Source: Paralichthys olivaceus
Lineage: Eukaryota > Chordata > Actinopteri > Pleuronectiformes > Paralichthyidae
Direction of reading: 5' to 3'
DNA length: 64,000 nucleotides
Assembly (NCBI RefSeq): GCF_024713975.1
Contig: NC_091113.1
Span: 7,018,501-7,082,500, forward strand
Positions 1 to 24,084 of the stretch are shown in pieces. Position 1 is the stretch's first letter. Every line of letters begins with the position of its first letter. Position numbers and translations under genes: made by a program. The notes below the pieces were generated by a model. It was not told where the DNA came from and ran no database searches. It saw nothing but the letters and a program-made list of their open reading frames with translations.

Positions 1-127
1 GCAAACTGCGGATAATTTCCGTAGCCAATTCTCCGGATTTTACCCACAGGTCATGTGAAGAAAGCTCAAATGTGCTTATGCAAGTGAGATGTGACCTTTT
101 AAAACACTGTTGTTCTTGTCTTTGCAG

Positions 128-11569
<11,442 letters not shown>

Positions 11570-12860
11570 CTCTCCGCAGGACCAAGCTGGTTCCTCTCAC
11601 GTGCATTTTGCTGTTTAAAGATGCACTGATCTGGCCTTGTTTTATTTTAATTTTTAATTTTTGTTTATTACTTAAAAACCAGCAGCAGCACTTGGAAAGA
11701 ATGCAAAATTTTTTCATCGATGAGTCAACTTTGAAGCTAATGTTTAAAAAGTATTTTTGTTCCTCCAGATGGGAAGCCTTACATCATTACGATGAAAATC
11801 TATTTAATTAGTGTTAGTGTCTCTGATGTGTCTTTTAGAGTTGGGCGGGTTCGGATCTCAGACGTAGAGATTTCATCAGTGCTCTTGCAGTCGTGTAGCA
11901 GCCTCAAATGAAGCCATTTAATGTGCCTGCTACAAGTGGAGTTAGTGGCTGTTTGAACCTGTTCAGTGTACCTGTCTAACAGTGCTGGCAATTAGTTTGT
12001 ACTATACTCATGCCTTTGTATATTTAAATTATTGTACTTATTTTGTAAAGTGACAACTAGCATGCTTCAGTCTCTGTTAGTGACAGTGCATTGAGTAGTA
12101 CTGTACAAGTGTTGTGCTTAATAGCAAGCCATTTTAAAGATATCTGGCCTTTATTAGGTTTCCCTCCACGGGGAGAAAGATGAAACTATATTTTGTTAAT
12201 TCTAATAATGTAAAGAAATGACAACTTAGTCCTGTTTTCTGTTCTGGTTTGAGAGGTTTTATTGCTATGTATGTATAATTCTGAAGTCTTTTTGTAACAG
12301 ATCTCCTTGAGGCAGCTTTCTGTTTAATAAAGCAGACTGATTTCTGTCAAAAATAACAAAGCATATCTCAGTGTTTGTACCCAGAAAGATTCTAAAACAT
12401 TTCAAAATGTCCAGAAGTGTGGCAGAATTTAAAAAGAACTAAATGATTATAACGAAAAATAACGAGAAAGAAAATATAAATTTAGTCCAAAGTTGATATT
12501 TTACATAATGCCTTTAAAAGCTACGTTTTCATTCCATCTGTAGATTTGTTTTCTATCTTTATAAAATGTTGGATTTATATTTTACCGAAGTGTAGAAGAA
12601 TAGCGCCTGTGAATAGACCAAACTAAGCTAATGGATTGCATGTAAAACGCAACTTGTACTTGTGTTTTTGTTTATATTGCTCTTTTGTAGCCTTTGTACC
12701 TGTACAGAGTTGCTGGTAAGAAACGGGGGGGAAATACCTGGCTATGTGCACAAAAATGGGACAGAATGACATTCTTGTATTTATGACTTTTCTCCTTTTG
12801 TCAGTCACTTCAAATGCTGTACATTTTAGCATAAGAATAAATTATGATTGACCATGTACC
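11570..12860 (+). other. kat6b: kat6b 3' UTR with two candidate poly(A) signals
   Basis: AT-rich sequence without a credible gene follows the kat6b stop. AATAAA occurs at 12326-12331 and again at 12837-12842, each followed by T/G-rich sequence, so two alternative 3' ends are plausible. The exact cleavage sites are inferred. Confidence 0.6.
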
Positions 12861-13405
12861 TGATTGTTCTCCTTTTAATTTGAAGCAGCCAACGAGAACG
12901 CAGCGATAAACGTTGAATTTGTGGGGAATTATTAACAGGCAGCTGTTTGTCCCTGCACAAAAGTCATTTAAGATAGAGGACTATTGGCAAAACAAGGAAA
13001 CTCGACTTAACTGCTCTGAGAGTTGATTAACTTCAAATGTTACCCTCTGAAAACTGTTGAAACGCAAAAACATTCACGTGGTTTTGGTAAAGTCCCAGTA
13101 AAGTAACAACGATACAAAAATAAATAAATGGGACGACAACATTTGACAGTAAATATGGAAAAACATCTTTAAAGAGAAAATGTTCATACGCTGACACTCG
13201 CATCCTGATTTTTGCTGATTTTGAGTTGACACGACTTGAACTTAATCTCGTCTTTAAGTACTTGTTACATTTGTCTAACTACTTAAGACTCGAGTATAGA
13301 GTTCGTCTTAAAGGTTATGAACCCTGACTGGGACTTGTTCTCAAATTACTTGAGACTCGACTTCGGTTTGATTCTCTTGATTTACTTTTGGACCAAGTTT
13401 TAAAA
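12861..13405. repeat. kat6b-dusp29 convergent intergenic spacer with degenerate ACTTGA/GACTCGA-rich repeat
   Basis: No gene is seen. From about 13205 to 13395 the text is built from variants of ACTTGA, ACTCGA and CTTAAGACT words, a repeat style common in fish genomes. It abuts, and may form part of, the dusp29 3' UTR. A related stretch with CAAGTC words lies at 15820-16130. Confidence 0.45.
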
Positions 13406-14250
13406 TCATCTCTGCTCCATCGAGTCTCTTTGCTCCAGGAGGTGCATGTCCAGCTCTCTCAGCTGCTTCAGGAAGCCCCAGTTGGGGATGATCCGCCTGC
13501 GTCTCTTCACATGCTCGATGGCGTCGACCACCGTCATGCCCTCGCAGATCATGAGGTATGCCAGGAAGAGGGTGGCGGACCGACTCCTTCCCATCACGCA
13601 GTGCACCAGCAGTTTATCTGCAGACAAGAAACACGATGAGGTAGCTGCGGTTTTTTTAAATGTAAAAATGTTTTTTCGCATTCTTGCTAGTAGCATCTAG
13701 GAAGTTCTAGAACTACTAAGGCTACATAACATCAGAGTCAAATCTATGCTTCTTTAACTTCCTGTCGTCTTACTCTGAGGATTCTTCAGCGTTTCTTCCA
13801 TGAACCGAGCTGCAGAGAAGAAATACTGGCTGAGGTCAAAGGTTTGGACGTCCTCTGCGACCACGCCATAGTAGACCACATCCATGTCGCTGTAGTAGCC
13901 AGCGCCGGTGTCCACGTTGTTCCACGTCCCCTCTGCTGCGTTCAAGACGTGCGTGATCCCCAACCTTCTCAGACTGGACTTGTCCTTTGCGGTCTGCCTG
14001 CCAGGAGCCGGCGTGAAAATAATTGAATCCTCTATTGTTTTATTCACTTCAGTAATTTCATACCTTTTACTCACTCGTCTCCGATGTACACGTTAGGCCA
14101 GACCTCGTTGACATGAGTGTAAGCCACACTCCCACGGTTGAGGATTTTCTCCAGCTCATAGCCCCCAGGTGTCACATACTCATCCACTGCACTGGATTCT
14201 GCCTTTGTAACATTTATCTTGGTGCCAGTCTTTGACTTGTGAGAAGCCAT
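13406..14250 (-). CDS. dusp29: dusp29 (dupd1), atypical dual-specificity phosphatase
   Basis: Cysteine-dependent Tyr/Ser/Thr phosphatase of the small atypical DUSP family; mammalian DUSP29 is a skeletal-muscle enzyme. Exons on the minus strand are 14075-14250, 13774-13997 and 13406-13617, joining to 204 codons (203 aa). The chosen ATG (14250-14248) begins MASHKSKTG; an open frame continues upstream but has only a GTG. The N-terminus carries [13 protein letters not shown] and [15 protein letters not shown], close to mammalian DUSP29. The middle exon has [12 protein letters not shown] and [18 protein letters not shown] with the general-acid Asp. The last exon has the P-loop [11 protein letters not shown] and [10 protein letters not shown]. 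Introns are phase 2 then phase 1, as in the four neighbouring paralogs. It is the cluster member nearest kat6b, as in mammals, which supports orthology. Confidence 0.9.
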
Positions 14251-16435
14251 TTCTTCACCGCGGCTCCTTTTCACACACGATTTATTAGCTTTAGGGGAAA
14301 AAGAAACACAACTCTTGCTTTTCCTTCCCCCTCCACTTCTCTACCTCTACAATCATGACAAAAGAAATATATACTTTTGGGTTATTGCTTTTTTCCACAT
14401 ACATATTCAGCACCACTCACCAAGAGATTGAAGTCTGTTTTCCTTCTTGAGAATTTTGTTTTCATCATTCTGGCAGCTTGTTGTGAAGCAGTCCTTAAAG
14501 GCAGAACATGGTACGGTTTAATTCTGGCAGGCTCGAGTCAGGGCAGCGATTGTATAACCGCTCTGTGACGGGCATCAAATGCGGAGGATATTTTTAGGGC
14601 TGTGATGTGGCAGGCCCCTGACCTTAGCTGCCACGTTCCCTGCCTGTGGGGAAAACTTCCACCCCAGCCAGTCCCTGCCATCCACTTCTAAACACACAAC
14701 TTTAATCTCCGCTGCTGGCAGGGAGCTGTGCTTATCCAAACTTTGCATTTGCCAAAGGATACCCATATTCACTGGAGTGAACAGGGCACTCGGAGCTTTT
14801 GCTCAGCCGTATGAGCAACGCCCGGAAATTGTGTCAGCCTCTCTTAGCCTTTCTGCATATCTGCAGACACAGGGAGAGAGCGTGTAAGCGCTGCCTCGCA
14901 ACACCCGTTAAGGATGTTCTGCATCTCCTGGAGCCTCTCGGGGCCAAAAGAGAAGTGAAATGTGTCAGACTGTTAGACAGATGAGGTTTTTCACAGGATG
15001 GCAAATGTCTTTGATTCCCGATTATACGATATGCACGGTCCATTCAGTGATCTAAATGCAAGCTCCCAAAGTGAGAGTGTGATGATGGCTGTATTGCAGA
15101 ATGGCTGGATGAAGCTGCTAACATGTCAGACAGAGTTTTCACACCATCAGACTCCTTTATTTTTCCCTCATATCTTCATACTCCGCCATCATTCATTCTG
15201 ACAGTGAAATCATTAAACCTGTGATATCCAATTCCTTTTATTTTGACAGCATCTCTCTCACTCTCTGTCTCCCACTGTGCTCTGGAGAGCATCTCTTATT
15301 AAGATGGCTTCAGCGTTTCATCTCGTTTCAAAGTCTGACCTGAATCTGTATACACGCTCAGAACCATGCTGGCACATTTTTGTCGTCTTGTATCAAGCCT
15401 CTTTAGACATCACAGTTTTAACTGTACGACGCTGGATTGCAGCGGTTAAGACACAGTATTTTGAGAAATGTGAATAAATAAGTGGAGCATTGTTTATTTA
15501 TAGGCAAACACTGTCTATGTGTTGTTTGAGTGCAGCGGGGGTTTTGGCAGTTGTGCTACATTTGTTTTAATGGTTTCTGTAATATTGATTGTGCTGCTTG
15601 TTAGACAGAAGCTTAAAGGACCATTCCACTGTTTTTACATATTCTCACCTCCTTAACTACACATCATTTATCCACTTTACCTATTTATGACTAGTTTCAA
15701 ATGCATGATTTTACACAGACTGAGATTTTAAATAAGTCCCAGAGAAAATCTTTTCAGGCTATTTCTGCCATTGAAGACAAATCCAGGTCATTAAAAACAA
15801 GCTTTATACAAGTGCAACACTAGTTCAAGACTCATTTAAGATAAGTCTCAAAGCATTTAATTATTCGTCTAATTCAAGATATAAGTCAGTCAAGACAGGA
15901 TCAAGTCAAATCTGAGGTCCCACTCAAGTCTCAGGTACTTAATATCATGAATTCCACACAAGGACGATCGTTTAATGAAAAAATACATCAGTACTGCAGC
16001 TACGTGAAAGTTTCTGTTTTACTGTTTCAGGATTTAGAAAAAGAAAACAGCAGAAAAGCCTGAGGTAGTCAAGTCCTCTTTTCTGTGCGAGTTTGACTTG
16101 AGTCCAAGTTTTAAGTCTACAGATCTATTTCCTTGAGTTTTGTAATCCATGACTAATATAAAGTTTCCTTTTGTGACAATGAAAGATAAAGTGGGATCCA
16201 AATGTTTGAGACCACTTCCCCATTCACACAAATTAAAATTTTCAGGTGGGTATCCGCTCTTCAAGTTTATCTCACTAATGTAAACGTGTGACATAATCAA
16301 TTACACAACTTAAGGAAGTGTCAGGAGTTTGTAACTGTGACTAAATATATGAATAAATAATGCATCCAAATCTGGTCTGATTCTTTCAAAACATCCACAT
16401 TAGAGGAACGTCTCTCTCCCGTGACCCTCATCTTC
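14251..16435. other. Upstream region of dusp29; intergenic, no gene seen
   Basis: No coding exon is supported here. About 340 bases upstream of the dusp29 ATG lies CTAAAAATA on the minus strand (near 14588-14596), close to the MEF2 consensus. The stretch 15820-16130 carries repeated CAAGTC/AAGTCT words like those at 13205-13395. The open frames in this stretch have no family signature. Confidence 0.5.
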
Positions 16436-18072
16436 TCAGCATGGTGTTGTTCTCCTCTGCAGAGCCAAGGATGCGTCCAGGCGACGGAGCTGGTTCAGAA
16501 ATCCAACGTTGGGAAGGATGTTTCTGTGCCTGCGAACAACCTCAATGGCCTCAACCAGGGTGAGTCTCTCTCTGATCATGAGGAAGGCCAACACAAGAGT
16601 CGCAGAGCGGCTGATTCCTCGTGCACAGTGGACGAGCACTTTACCTGCACAGACAAGAGTCAAATATCTTATGAAATATTTCATCGTCAAAAATATCTTA
16701 TCTGATAACATCTATTGTTTCTGTATCAGTAGCTCATGTAACTGAACTGTGATAATAAGAAGGACATGTATCTTCTAACCCAAACTTAATTCTAACCCTA
16801 AAACCAAGTCTTGACCCCCAAACAGTCCATTAAAGGGGGATCACAAAGTGAGGACCGGCCAAAATGTCCTCACTTTGGCAATAATGTCCTCGCTCCGTAG
16901 GTTAAAGGCTACAACTGGTCCTCACAAAGATAGCTGTCCAAACACACACACATATTTTCTGAAGGACACTTTTTTCAGGCGTTACTTGAAACCCGTGTGT
17001 CTATTATTGATGGATCATTTTGAGCCATCATTTCTCAGATGTATTTAACATTACAATCAGATTTTGTGGCCTGATGATGGATGTTGTTGGATCATATTAC
17101 AGCATGTTGTGCTTTAATATCCATTACTTGTTGTCACCTCTGCCAAGGAGGTTTTCACCCCTGTCCATGTGTTTGTTGGTTTATTTGTTTGTTTGAATGC
17201 AAGATTACACAAATACACAAATTAACGGATTAACACGAAACTTGGTAGAAGGATGTGGTTCAGGGAAAAATCCATTAAATTTTGGAGCTGATCCGGATCA
17301 GAGGGCAAATCCAGGATTTGATTTTTTTCTACTTTCTTTAGCATTGCCTGATTTGGGGCTTTTTTTTTTATGTTTTCATCAATTTCCCTTGTAATTGATT
17401 TTGATGAATAAAACCAGGCACATTTATGAAACTGGAATGAGTGTGTGAATTTAAGCTACTGTTTGTGCTAGTGTTTCTATTGCTCCCTATGATTCGTATG
17501 GACTCCTACCTTCCTGACTCAGAGCGCCGTGAATGAAATCAGACGTCTCCGTGAAGAATGGATACAAGTCGAAATCTTTACAGTCTGCTGCTTCCACTCC
17601 ATGATACAGTATGTTGGTGCCTTTGTAGAAACGTGGCCCCGTGTCAATGTGCTGGGGGCCGTCTGCAGCGTTCACTACGTGTGTTATTCCCAGATCCACT
17701 AACAGGGTTTTATCCTGAGCTGTGGCCCTGTGAAACAACACAAAGATGATACAGGAAACAGTGATGTCTTGCCTGTGAGCAGCTCTGTGAGCATATGCCT
17801 GCAAACGCATCACTTGTGACTCAAATGTACAGATTTTATATTTGTCTCATGCAGTTGGCCAAGTAGAGGCCCTGTTAGCAGCAACACTTTCACAATCAGA
17901 TCACCATATTGCAGCGGGGCCCCTGAAGTGAGAATGTCACTCACGCGTCTCCGATGTAGAGGTTGGGCCAAACCTCATTGACAGCTCCAGTGGGGCGTCT
18001 GTTCGTCAGCAGAAGCTCGAGCAGATCGCAGGTGGGTGGTGTCTGATACTCGGGCTCCTCCTCTGCGCTCAT
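16436..18072 (-). CDS. dusp13b-like atypical dual-specificity phosphatase, extra tandem paralog
   Basis: Small atypical DUSP. Exons are 17945-18072, 17510-17727 and 16436-16644, joining to 185 codons (184 aa). ATG at 18072-18070 has G at -3. The N-terminus reads [20 protein letters not shown] and then [13 protein letters not shown]. The second exon has [13 protein letters not shown] and the acid-loop [12 protein letters not shown]. The third has P-loop [16 protein letters not shown] and ends [10 protein letters not shown]. It most resembles the DUSP13B branch but is less close to it than the next gene in the array. The loop residue before Gly is Arg (HCARG), whereas the other four genes have Met or Val there. 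Introns are phase 2 and phase 1. Catalytic Cys, Arg and Asp are present, so it looks functional. Orthology to a named gene is uncertain, so no symbol is given. Confidence 0.85.
16775..16935. repeat. Fish interspersed repeat fragment (TGTCCTCACTTTGGCAA type)
   Basis: Inside intron 2 of the dusp13b-like gene, sequence reading TCTAACCCTAAAACC, then GTGAGGACCGGCCAAAATG and TGTCCTCACTTTGGCAA, resembles a short repeat scattered through many fish genomes. A related, diverged stretch (CATGGGGACCAAAGCCC, TTATGGGGACAAAGGTCA, GGTTAATGTCAAGGTTAAAG) lies at 35470-35910. Family assignment is from memory. Confidence 0.5.
17105..17400 (+). repeat. Fish interspersed repeat (CTCTGCCAAGGAGG ... GATCCGGATCAGAGG)
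   Basis: Intronic sequence with CACCTCTGCCAAGGAGGTT, then ACGAAACTTGGTAGAAGGA, then GAGCTGATCCGGATCAGAGG is a familiar teleost repeat. It has no coding capacity. Shorter, diverged pieces occur at about 47165-47285 and 60920-61010 (GGTTATGTTTTCATTGCTGT, ATTATCAGGATTATGC). Naming the superfamily would need a repeat library. Confidence 0.6.
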
Positions 18073-19476
18073 AGCTTTCACTCTGGGTTCGTCATAACAT
18101 AATCATCACAAATTACACTCAGCTCCATATTTCATCTCAACACATTCTGTAACTTTCCCAAATACTCAATGTTCTTGGACGGAAACATTTGAGAAGTTGT
18201 CACGGCCGTCCTGCTCCTGCTGGTGTTCCTTCCTGTTTGGCATTTGGAAAGGAATCCGCGAGTAAACACGAGGCCCGTCGCTGCAGCTCGCCCTGTTTTC
18301 CATGTGAACTGGATATCAGTGTTGCTTGGTGGCTGAGCCCCGCTGGAATGAGACAGCTGAAGATGCCAGAGCCTGGGCCGGAGCAATGTGGACTATTTAT
18401 TCCTCGGATGACTGTGACAGAAGCCAGGCAGCTTGTGTTGTGACAACTTTAACTGCGGAACCACAGCCGTGCTTACAGTTGTAGCAGCATGAGTGATTCA
18501 AAACATGGTGGGACAGTTTGTGTCAGGCTTCCACACTGAGTCAGTTCAGACCACATCCACTTAAACTTCACACGGGCAATTTAAAGGTTATTTTATCTGT
18601 TGAGTTTAAACATCTGAGGAGACTAAAGCTACAATTAGACAACACACTGTGTTACCAGTGATGGGAGAGTTCATTTCCACTGGATTAAACTAGTGGAAGT
18701 TATTTAATCAATTTCAACTATTAAACTATTTCAACTCAACGTCCATTTCTTGCTGCTTGTTTTTCAATTATAGATGGATTTCACCTATTTGTCATGGAAT
18801 TATAAATACTAATGATTTATTTTTATTTCCGGTCTCCTGTGGAGTTTTCTTATAAATCAACAAACATTTACATTCTGTAATTCTGTGTATGTTTCACAAA
18901 TGTGTTAATGCACTCCTGCAGTCTGCTTCCTTCCTTTGTTGGCGTATTACAACACTTCCTTGCTCCTCGTTGCCACCAACAGTGAGTCGGTGGAGACGTG
19001 TGAAACCAGTGTGTATCTCGAGGCTCCATGTGCTTGCACCAGCCTGTGCGTCCTCGTGCACATGCAGAGTGCCAACACAGGGATCTCCATCACCGTCAAA
19101 GATCCAATGCATTAAAGACACGTACGCAGCAGCTGCTAATGCGTTATGATTCACTGCTGTCGCAATGCAGTGCGATTTAATGCAATTTGATTCATCACAC
19201 AGACTGTTATAAAGATGGATGACAGCTCCCCTGAAGTGAAGCCAGAACATTTAGATCCCCCCCCTGGTGGCTGGCTGCAGTATAGGTCATAAGCCCCACC
19301 TCATCCATGTGAGTGGATGGGACATGGGACAAATTTAGAAGTACATTAAATACATTTTCTCTGAAGGGTGCTTTCTGTTATTTCAGACCGTTCTTATCAC
19401 ACTGATGTGGGTTACTTAAAAACTTCAAACTGACAGGAGGCAACATGGTGATCCACTATTACGGACTGATTTCATC
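18073..19476. other. Intergenic region between dusp13b-like and dusp13b genes
   Basis: No gene is supported. It should contain the promoter of the 16.4-18.1 kb gene and the 3' flank of the next one. It also holds a fish repeat copy at 19199-19345, listed separately. Open frames on both strands lack recognisable domains. Confidence 0.5.
19199..19345 (-). repeat. Fish repeat, copy 1 of an inverted pair
   Basis: The text from CAGACTGTTATAAAGATGGA through CCCCCTGGTGGCTGGCTGCA to GAGTGGATGGGACATGGGAC matches, in opposite orientation, the sequence at about 24085-24263. Identity by eye is high over 120 or more bases. The two copies flank dusp13b and part of its upstream region. Confidence 0.7.
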
Positions 19477-21246
19477 TCAAGTCCGCCCATTTCCGTTCCG
19501 GCTCCTCGATGATCCTTGGTAGTGCAGTTGTTTGTCCAGCTCTCTCAGCTGCTCCAGGAAACCATTGTTGGGTGAGATATTTCTGTTGGCGCTGACGGCT
19601 TTAATCGCGTCCACCAGCGTCATGTTCTCATGGATCACCAGATACGCCAGGACCAAGGTGGACGAGCGGCTGAGGCCCATCGCGCAGTGGACAAACACTT
19701 TACCTACGAAGCAGAGGGAACGGAAACCCAACGTCACTTCCTGCAGATCAGTTCAGTGCTCAGCCTCCCCCTCCCCTCCACCCTGTCTGTATTTATAATC
19801 ACGCAACGACTGGATTATTGCGGTGTACTTTATTCTAACGGTCTAATTTGTCACCCCTCTGTGGATTTAAAAAACGTGCACATCGCAGAGAGCAGTACTT
19901 CTAACTCCCGACTAAAAGTTTCCAACAATGTTGCAACCAATGTTTCTACACACGGTAATCCCTGGTTCCTTATCGGGCCCGAGGATTAGGGCGCAGAGGA
20001 GCGCGTAATTGAACTGTCTCGGCGTCTGTGTATTTCTTCCGGGGATTACTGTAGGCCCCGCCACACACTGGAGCCCTCGATCAGCCAGCATGTGAAGGAG
20101 GAGGCCACATCTTATTACTGTCATGTCAGATACCGACTTCACTTTGCATAACAGGCCGGGCAGACACAGGCCACAAACATAATTGTGTAATTTCCATGTC
20201 CAATAAAAGTGTTGCTTACAAATTACCAGGGCAATCCATTTAAAACCAATTTTCCTGGCCAAGGTCTGAGCTTATGAGAAGATTACCGTGGGGGGAAGAT
20301 ATTAGCTTGATATTATGTTTAGTGTTTGATTTGCATTTTAATGACTAATACAACTGGGGGCTGCTGTAATGGGAATTGACTGACAAATGTTTCTGTGCCT
20401 CGCCTTACAGGAGAAAAAAAATGTCTCCCTCGAGTTAATGTGTAAAAATGATGAGAAACACCTTGAGCGCAGTGAGAGCTCCTCACCTGTGGGCGAGCTC
20501 AGAGCGTTCTTGATGAAATTGGCGGCTGAGTAAAAGAAGGGGCTCAAGTTAAAGGACGGCATGTCAAAAGCTTCCACTCCATGATAAGTGATGCTGGTGT
20601 CTCTGTAGAAGCTCGGCCCCGTGTTCACATTGAACTTCCCATCGGCAGCATTAAGCACGTGGGTGATGTGGTGAGCTTGAAGTGTCCTCTTGTCTTTGGC
20701 TGCGTACCTACAGAGAAATATTATCTGTCAGTGCAGAAAGTTAGTTATCTCAACAAGCACAGCTCATGTTAAATGTCACCATTGTGATTCTGATTGACTC
20801 TACAGTCACTGATATTTTATAAATAATTAATAAGTCGTCCAAGCGTAAATTAGAAGGATTTTTGACTTAGTTGGGATTCACATTTAAAACCTTTTGGTTT
20901 GTGCAACATAACATCATTGTTTGTCTTTTAATGTAGATTTTTAAAGGCTCTGCTCACCCACAACAATTTCTCCCACAAAAATATGAACACATATATTCAT
21001 GGTGTTGAGATCTATGAGTTATAGAGTAATTGGGTTAATAATCTTGGTCTGATGACAAATGATAAACGTGACAGTTTTCATTCTGGCTCACATGTCTCCG
21101 ATATAGATCCTGGGCTGAACCTCATCCAGATGGTTGCAGCTCCCTGTCTTTGTCCACATCAGCCTCTGGAGCTCTGAAGCTGGGGGGGTCTCATATCTAC
21201 CTCCCGCCCCCTCAGGGCTCGCCGGGCAGCCGAGGCCCCTGGGCAT
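19477..21246 (-). CDS. dusp13b: dusp13b, atypical dual-specificity phosphatase (TMDP-like)
   Basis: Exons 21092-21246, 20487-20707 and 19477-19703 join to 201 codons (200 aa). The chosen ATG at 21246-21244 ([15 protein letters not shown]) has G at -3. The frame stays open a further 30 bases upstream to an in-frame TGA that overlaps a possible acceptor (GTGACAG), so an extra upstream exon cannot be excluded. The N-terminus has [14 protein letters not shown] and [14 protein letters not shown], close to mammalian DUSP13B (TMDP). The middle exon has [17 protein letters not shown] and the acid loop [12 protein letters not shown]. The last exon has P-loop [28 protein letters not shown] and [13 protein letters not shown]. 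Introns are phase 2 and phase 1. Mammalian DUSP13B is testis-enriched; expression here is unknown. Confidence 0.88.
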
Positions 21247-23283
21247 GTCTGGATACTCCACCTCTTCTTTTACAACCTGTCACATAGAAGCACCACACGT
21301 CTAAATTCTCACTTATTAAATATAGAGCACACTGAGCTCTAGAGGTCAGCAAACGGGTCAGAACGGTTTGGTTCATCTTTACTTTGCTCGTTTACTGTTT
21401 AAGACAACTGATGACTTCTAATGGTGGTTTATTGAAGTGAGGACATCATCATAGGTAGTAATCAATACAAGGAATACAATGTGGGACTATAGTGAGGATT
21501 GTTAAATAACGCCATTGAGTGTAGAATATATATTCATGCTAATAACTAAAAACAGCAGTGAAGGGCAATCAGAACACATTATCGTGGGATGACACTCTCA
21601 TTATTTTATCTCCTCTTCAGTAGCACTTGGTAGATTTATTTATCTCCACAGATTCAGAAAATTGGCATTCAAAGCTTAAAAACATCGGATTTTCATTTCC
21701 TGCAGGCAAGTCTAACCTGTGCATTTACAATTTACACACTGGGCTTTGGAGAGATTTATTCTATGCATACTGTATACATTAGCATCCATTTAGGCAGCTG
21801 TGTGATTCGGCTCCAGGCTGGGCACATACAAGTGTTGTGAACGCATTGTTAAAGTAAAGACACCGATGGCAGTTCATCTTCTTATTTGCATTCTGCTGGT
21901 GTGTGGAGACGTGGTGTGTCACTCAGGGTTTGGCAACTTATTGTTGTGTCCACAGGGAGATCGAGACCAAATCTGTTTCAGTGACCTTTTGTTAAGCTGT
22001 GGTGGCATATGGAGGTGCACTCAAACATCATGGTGGCTTTACCCATCTCTGCATGTGCACGTGTGTCACTCAGAGCATGTGCAAGAAAAGCCACGTCTGA
22101 TCCAGTGTATATGAGTGTGTGAGTCTCGAAGGCAGAGCAAAGTGTGTCTTTGCACAAGTACAACATGTGCCCGGAGAACCTGGAGGCGCTTCTTCCTCCT
22201 CATTGATCTATAAGTATAACCCTTCCCTCCCTCCCACAGTCAGGGCAGAGAACTGATTTCCCTGGTGCACATGTTTAAGTGCAGCGCTGCTTTCATAGCC
22301 TCCCCCCTCAGGCTAACCTGTTCTTCCTGCTCTACTTCTGTGTAATTAAAGATGCTATGTATGGGAAAGTGCCCACGGTTAACGTGGAGGGCAAATAGAA
22401 ATGGCTTTTTACCTCCTCAAGGCCTCTTCTTGGTGGTTTTATGAATTACACTTCCCTGTTTAGCCTTTTGGATGTGGTAAGTCTGGATTTGTGAGCTAAT
22501 TAATAAAAGAAGAAAGTATAATTCCATCGGGCCATGGAGCATCATCACAGAACATACTCATTTGTAAAAGTGCTTAAGAAACATCTTTACCCTGCAAACA
22601 AAGGTACAATAAATCCATACTATGTATAGTTAATGTGCACTGTAATAAATATTTTCCAACATGGATGTCTATCTTCAATAAATTCGTAAGATCACATTGT
22701 TAGTAGACACTTGCCTTGGCTGGAAACGTTGCTTTTTCAGGCTCTCTCTGTAGCGCTACATGTAGGTCGAACACAACTGTCTGCGTTCTACTCGGTAATC
22801 TACCCTGCAACCTTTTTTGCTATTTTAACATCTGAATCTCAGCCCAAAATAATTCTGGCATCATCTTCTGCATTCCTTAAAGGTTACCCGAGCTGCCAGC
22901 ACAGGAGGGAGGATAGGACAGCGCTTTTTTTAACGGCAAGAGAACATGAGGGCTGTTGTACTCCACAGAGAAACGTGTTCAAATCAACACCTGGACACTT
23001 TGTTTCTGATCCGGAGCATTTAATGAATTAAGTGCAAAAACTACACCATACAAATTATATTTCAGAAAGAAATTAAACAAGTGTAGAGACATGAACATTT
23101 CTTTTTATCACAAAAACTTCATGAATTCATTTTGATGTTCTTATCTAAATAAAATATCCACAGAATAAACCAACATATTGAAGCCACAATACAGGACAAT
23201 ACAAATGATGACATGTCACTCAGTGTTTCAGAGTTATTTTCAGAGAGCTGGTCATGTGAAAGCTGATGAGCAATGAAAATACC

Positions 23284-23286
<3 letters not shown>

Positions 23287-23323
<37 letters not shown>
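23287..23323. repeat. (GT)n microsatellite
   Basis: About 18 uninterrupted GT units. No coding content. Confidence 0.98.
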
Positions 23324-23325
<2 letters not shown>

Positions 23326-24084
23326 AAACCTTGTGTTTGATATTGTGAGGTTGAGAAATCATATATAACAGGTAGAAATCATTGCTGTCAAATAATTTCA
23401 TGAACAATTGAAAACGTTTTGATGCACAGTAGCGGCTCAACTCGTTTGACGAACACACCGAAGCATTTTCATACTTTGGTCTTACGTTGACTTGTAGAAT
23501 CATGAGTCATGATACTCTGTCGAAAATTTTTCCATGAGACATTTGGTCCATTCTGTTGTGACACAAACTGAGGTGCTGAAGAAAAAGCATCTTACAAGAA
23601 TGAAACATAATCAAAAACATAAAATCTCAATGTCTTTAGAATGCCTCTCTCTGTTTTCATTGTCTTTTTGTAAGACCTTGTTGTTTCAACGTTACTGCCT
23701 CTAAAAATCATTGTAAAAAAGAAAGAAAGAAAAGTTATATAGCCACTTTAGCGTGTCCACGAGGAGGTAATGCAGGTCATGACAAACTTGACATGAGAAT
23801 TGATATTTAATGGTGAGACAACCCTGAGGGTGGCGGCGCGCAACAAAGGCCATGTTGATACTGTTGTTACCACAGAGTGTAACTAAAGATGGACAATTCA
23901 CTATCTCCCACTTTTCAATAATGAAGCCTAAATATTCAGGATACGGGGCGGCCATCTTGAGTCTCTGCAGTGGTGATTGTGGAGTCAGTCATGATGCCTA
24001 TGTTTTTTTTTTTTGCATTAATAACTAATTAAAACCAAACATGCCGGAAAAAATTCTAACATTTCAGAATATATAAATATATAT

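Noticed and set aside
14251-14274. N-terminal extension of dusp29 (KRSRGEE)
   Set aside because: Would start at GTG; the ATG at 14250 is the sensible start.
23701-23955. 84 aa minus-strand frame
   Set aside because: Lies in sequence that looks like an interspersed fish repeat and shows no conserved domain.
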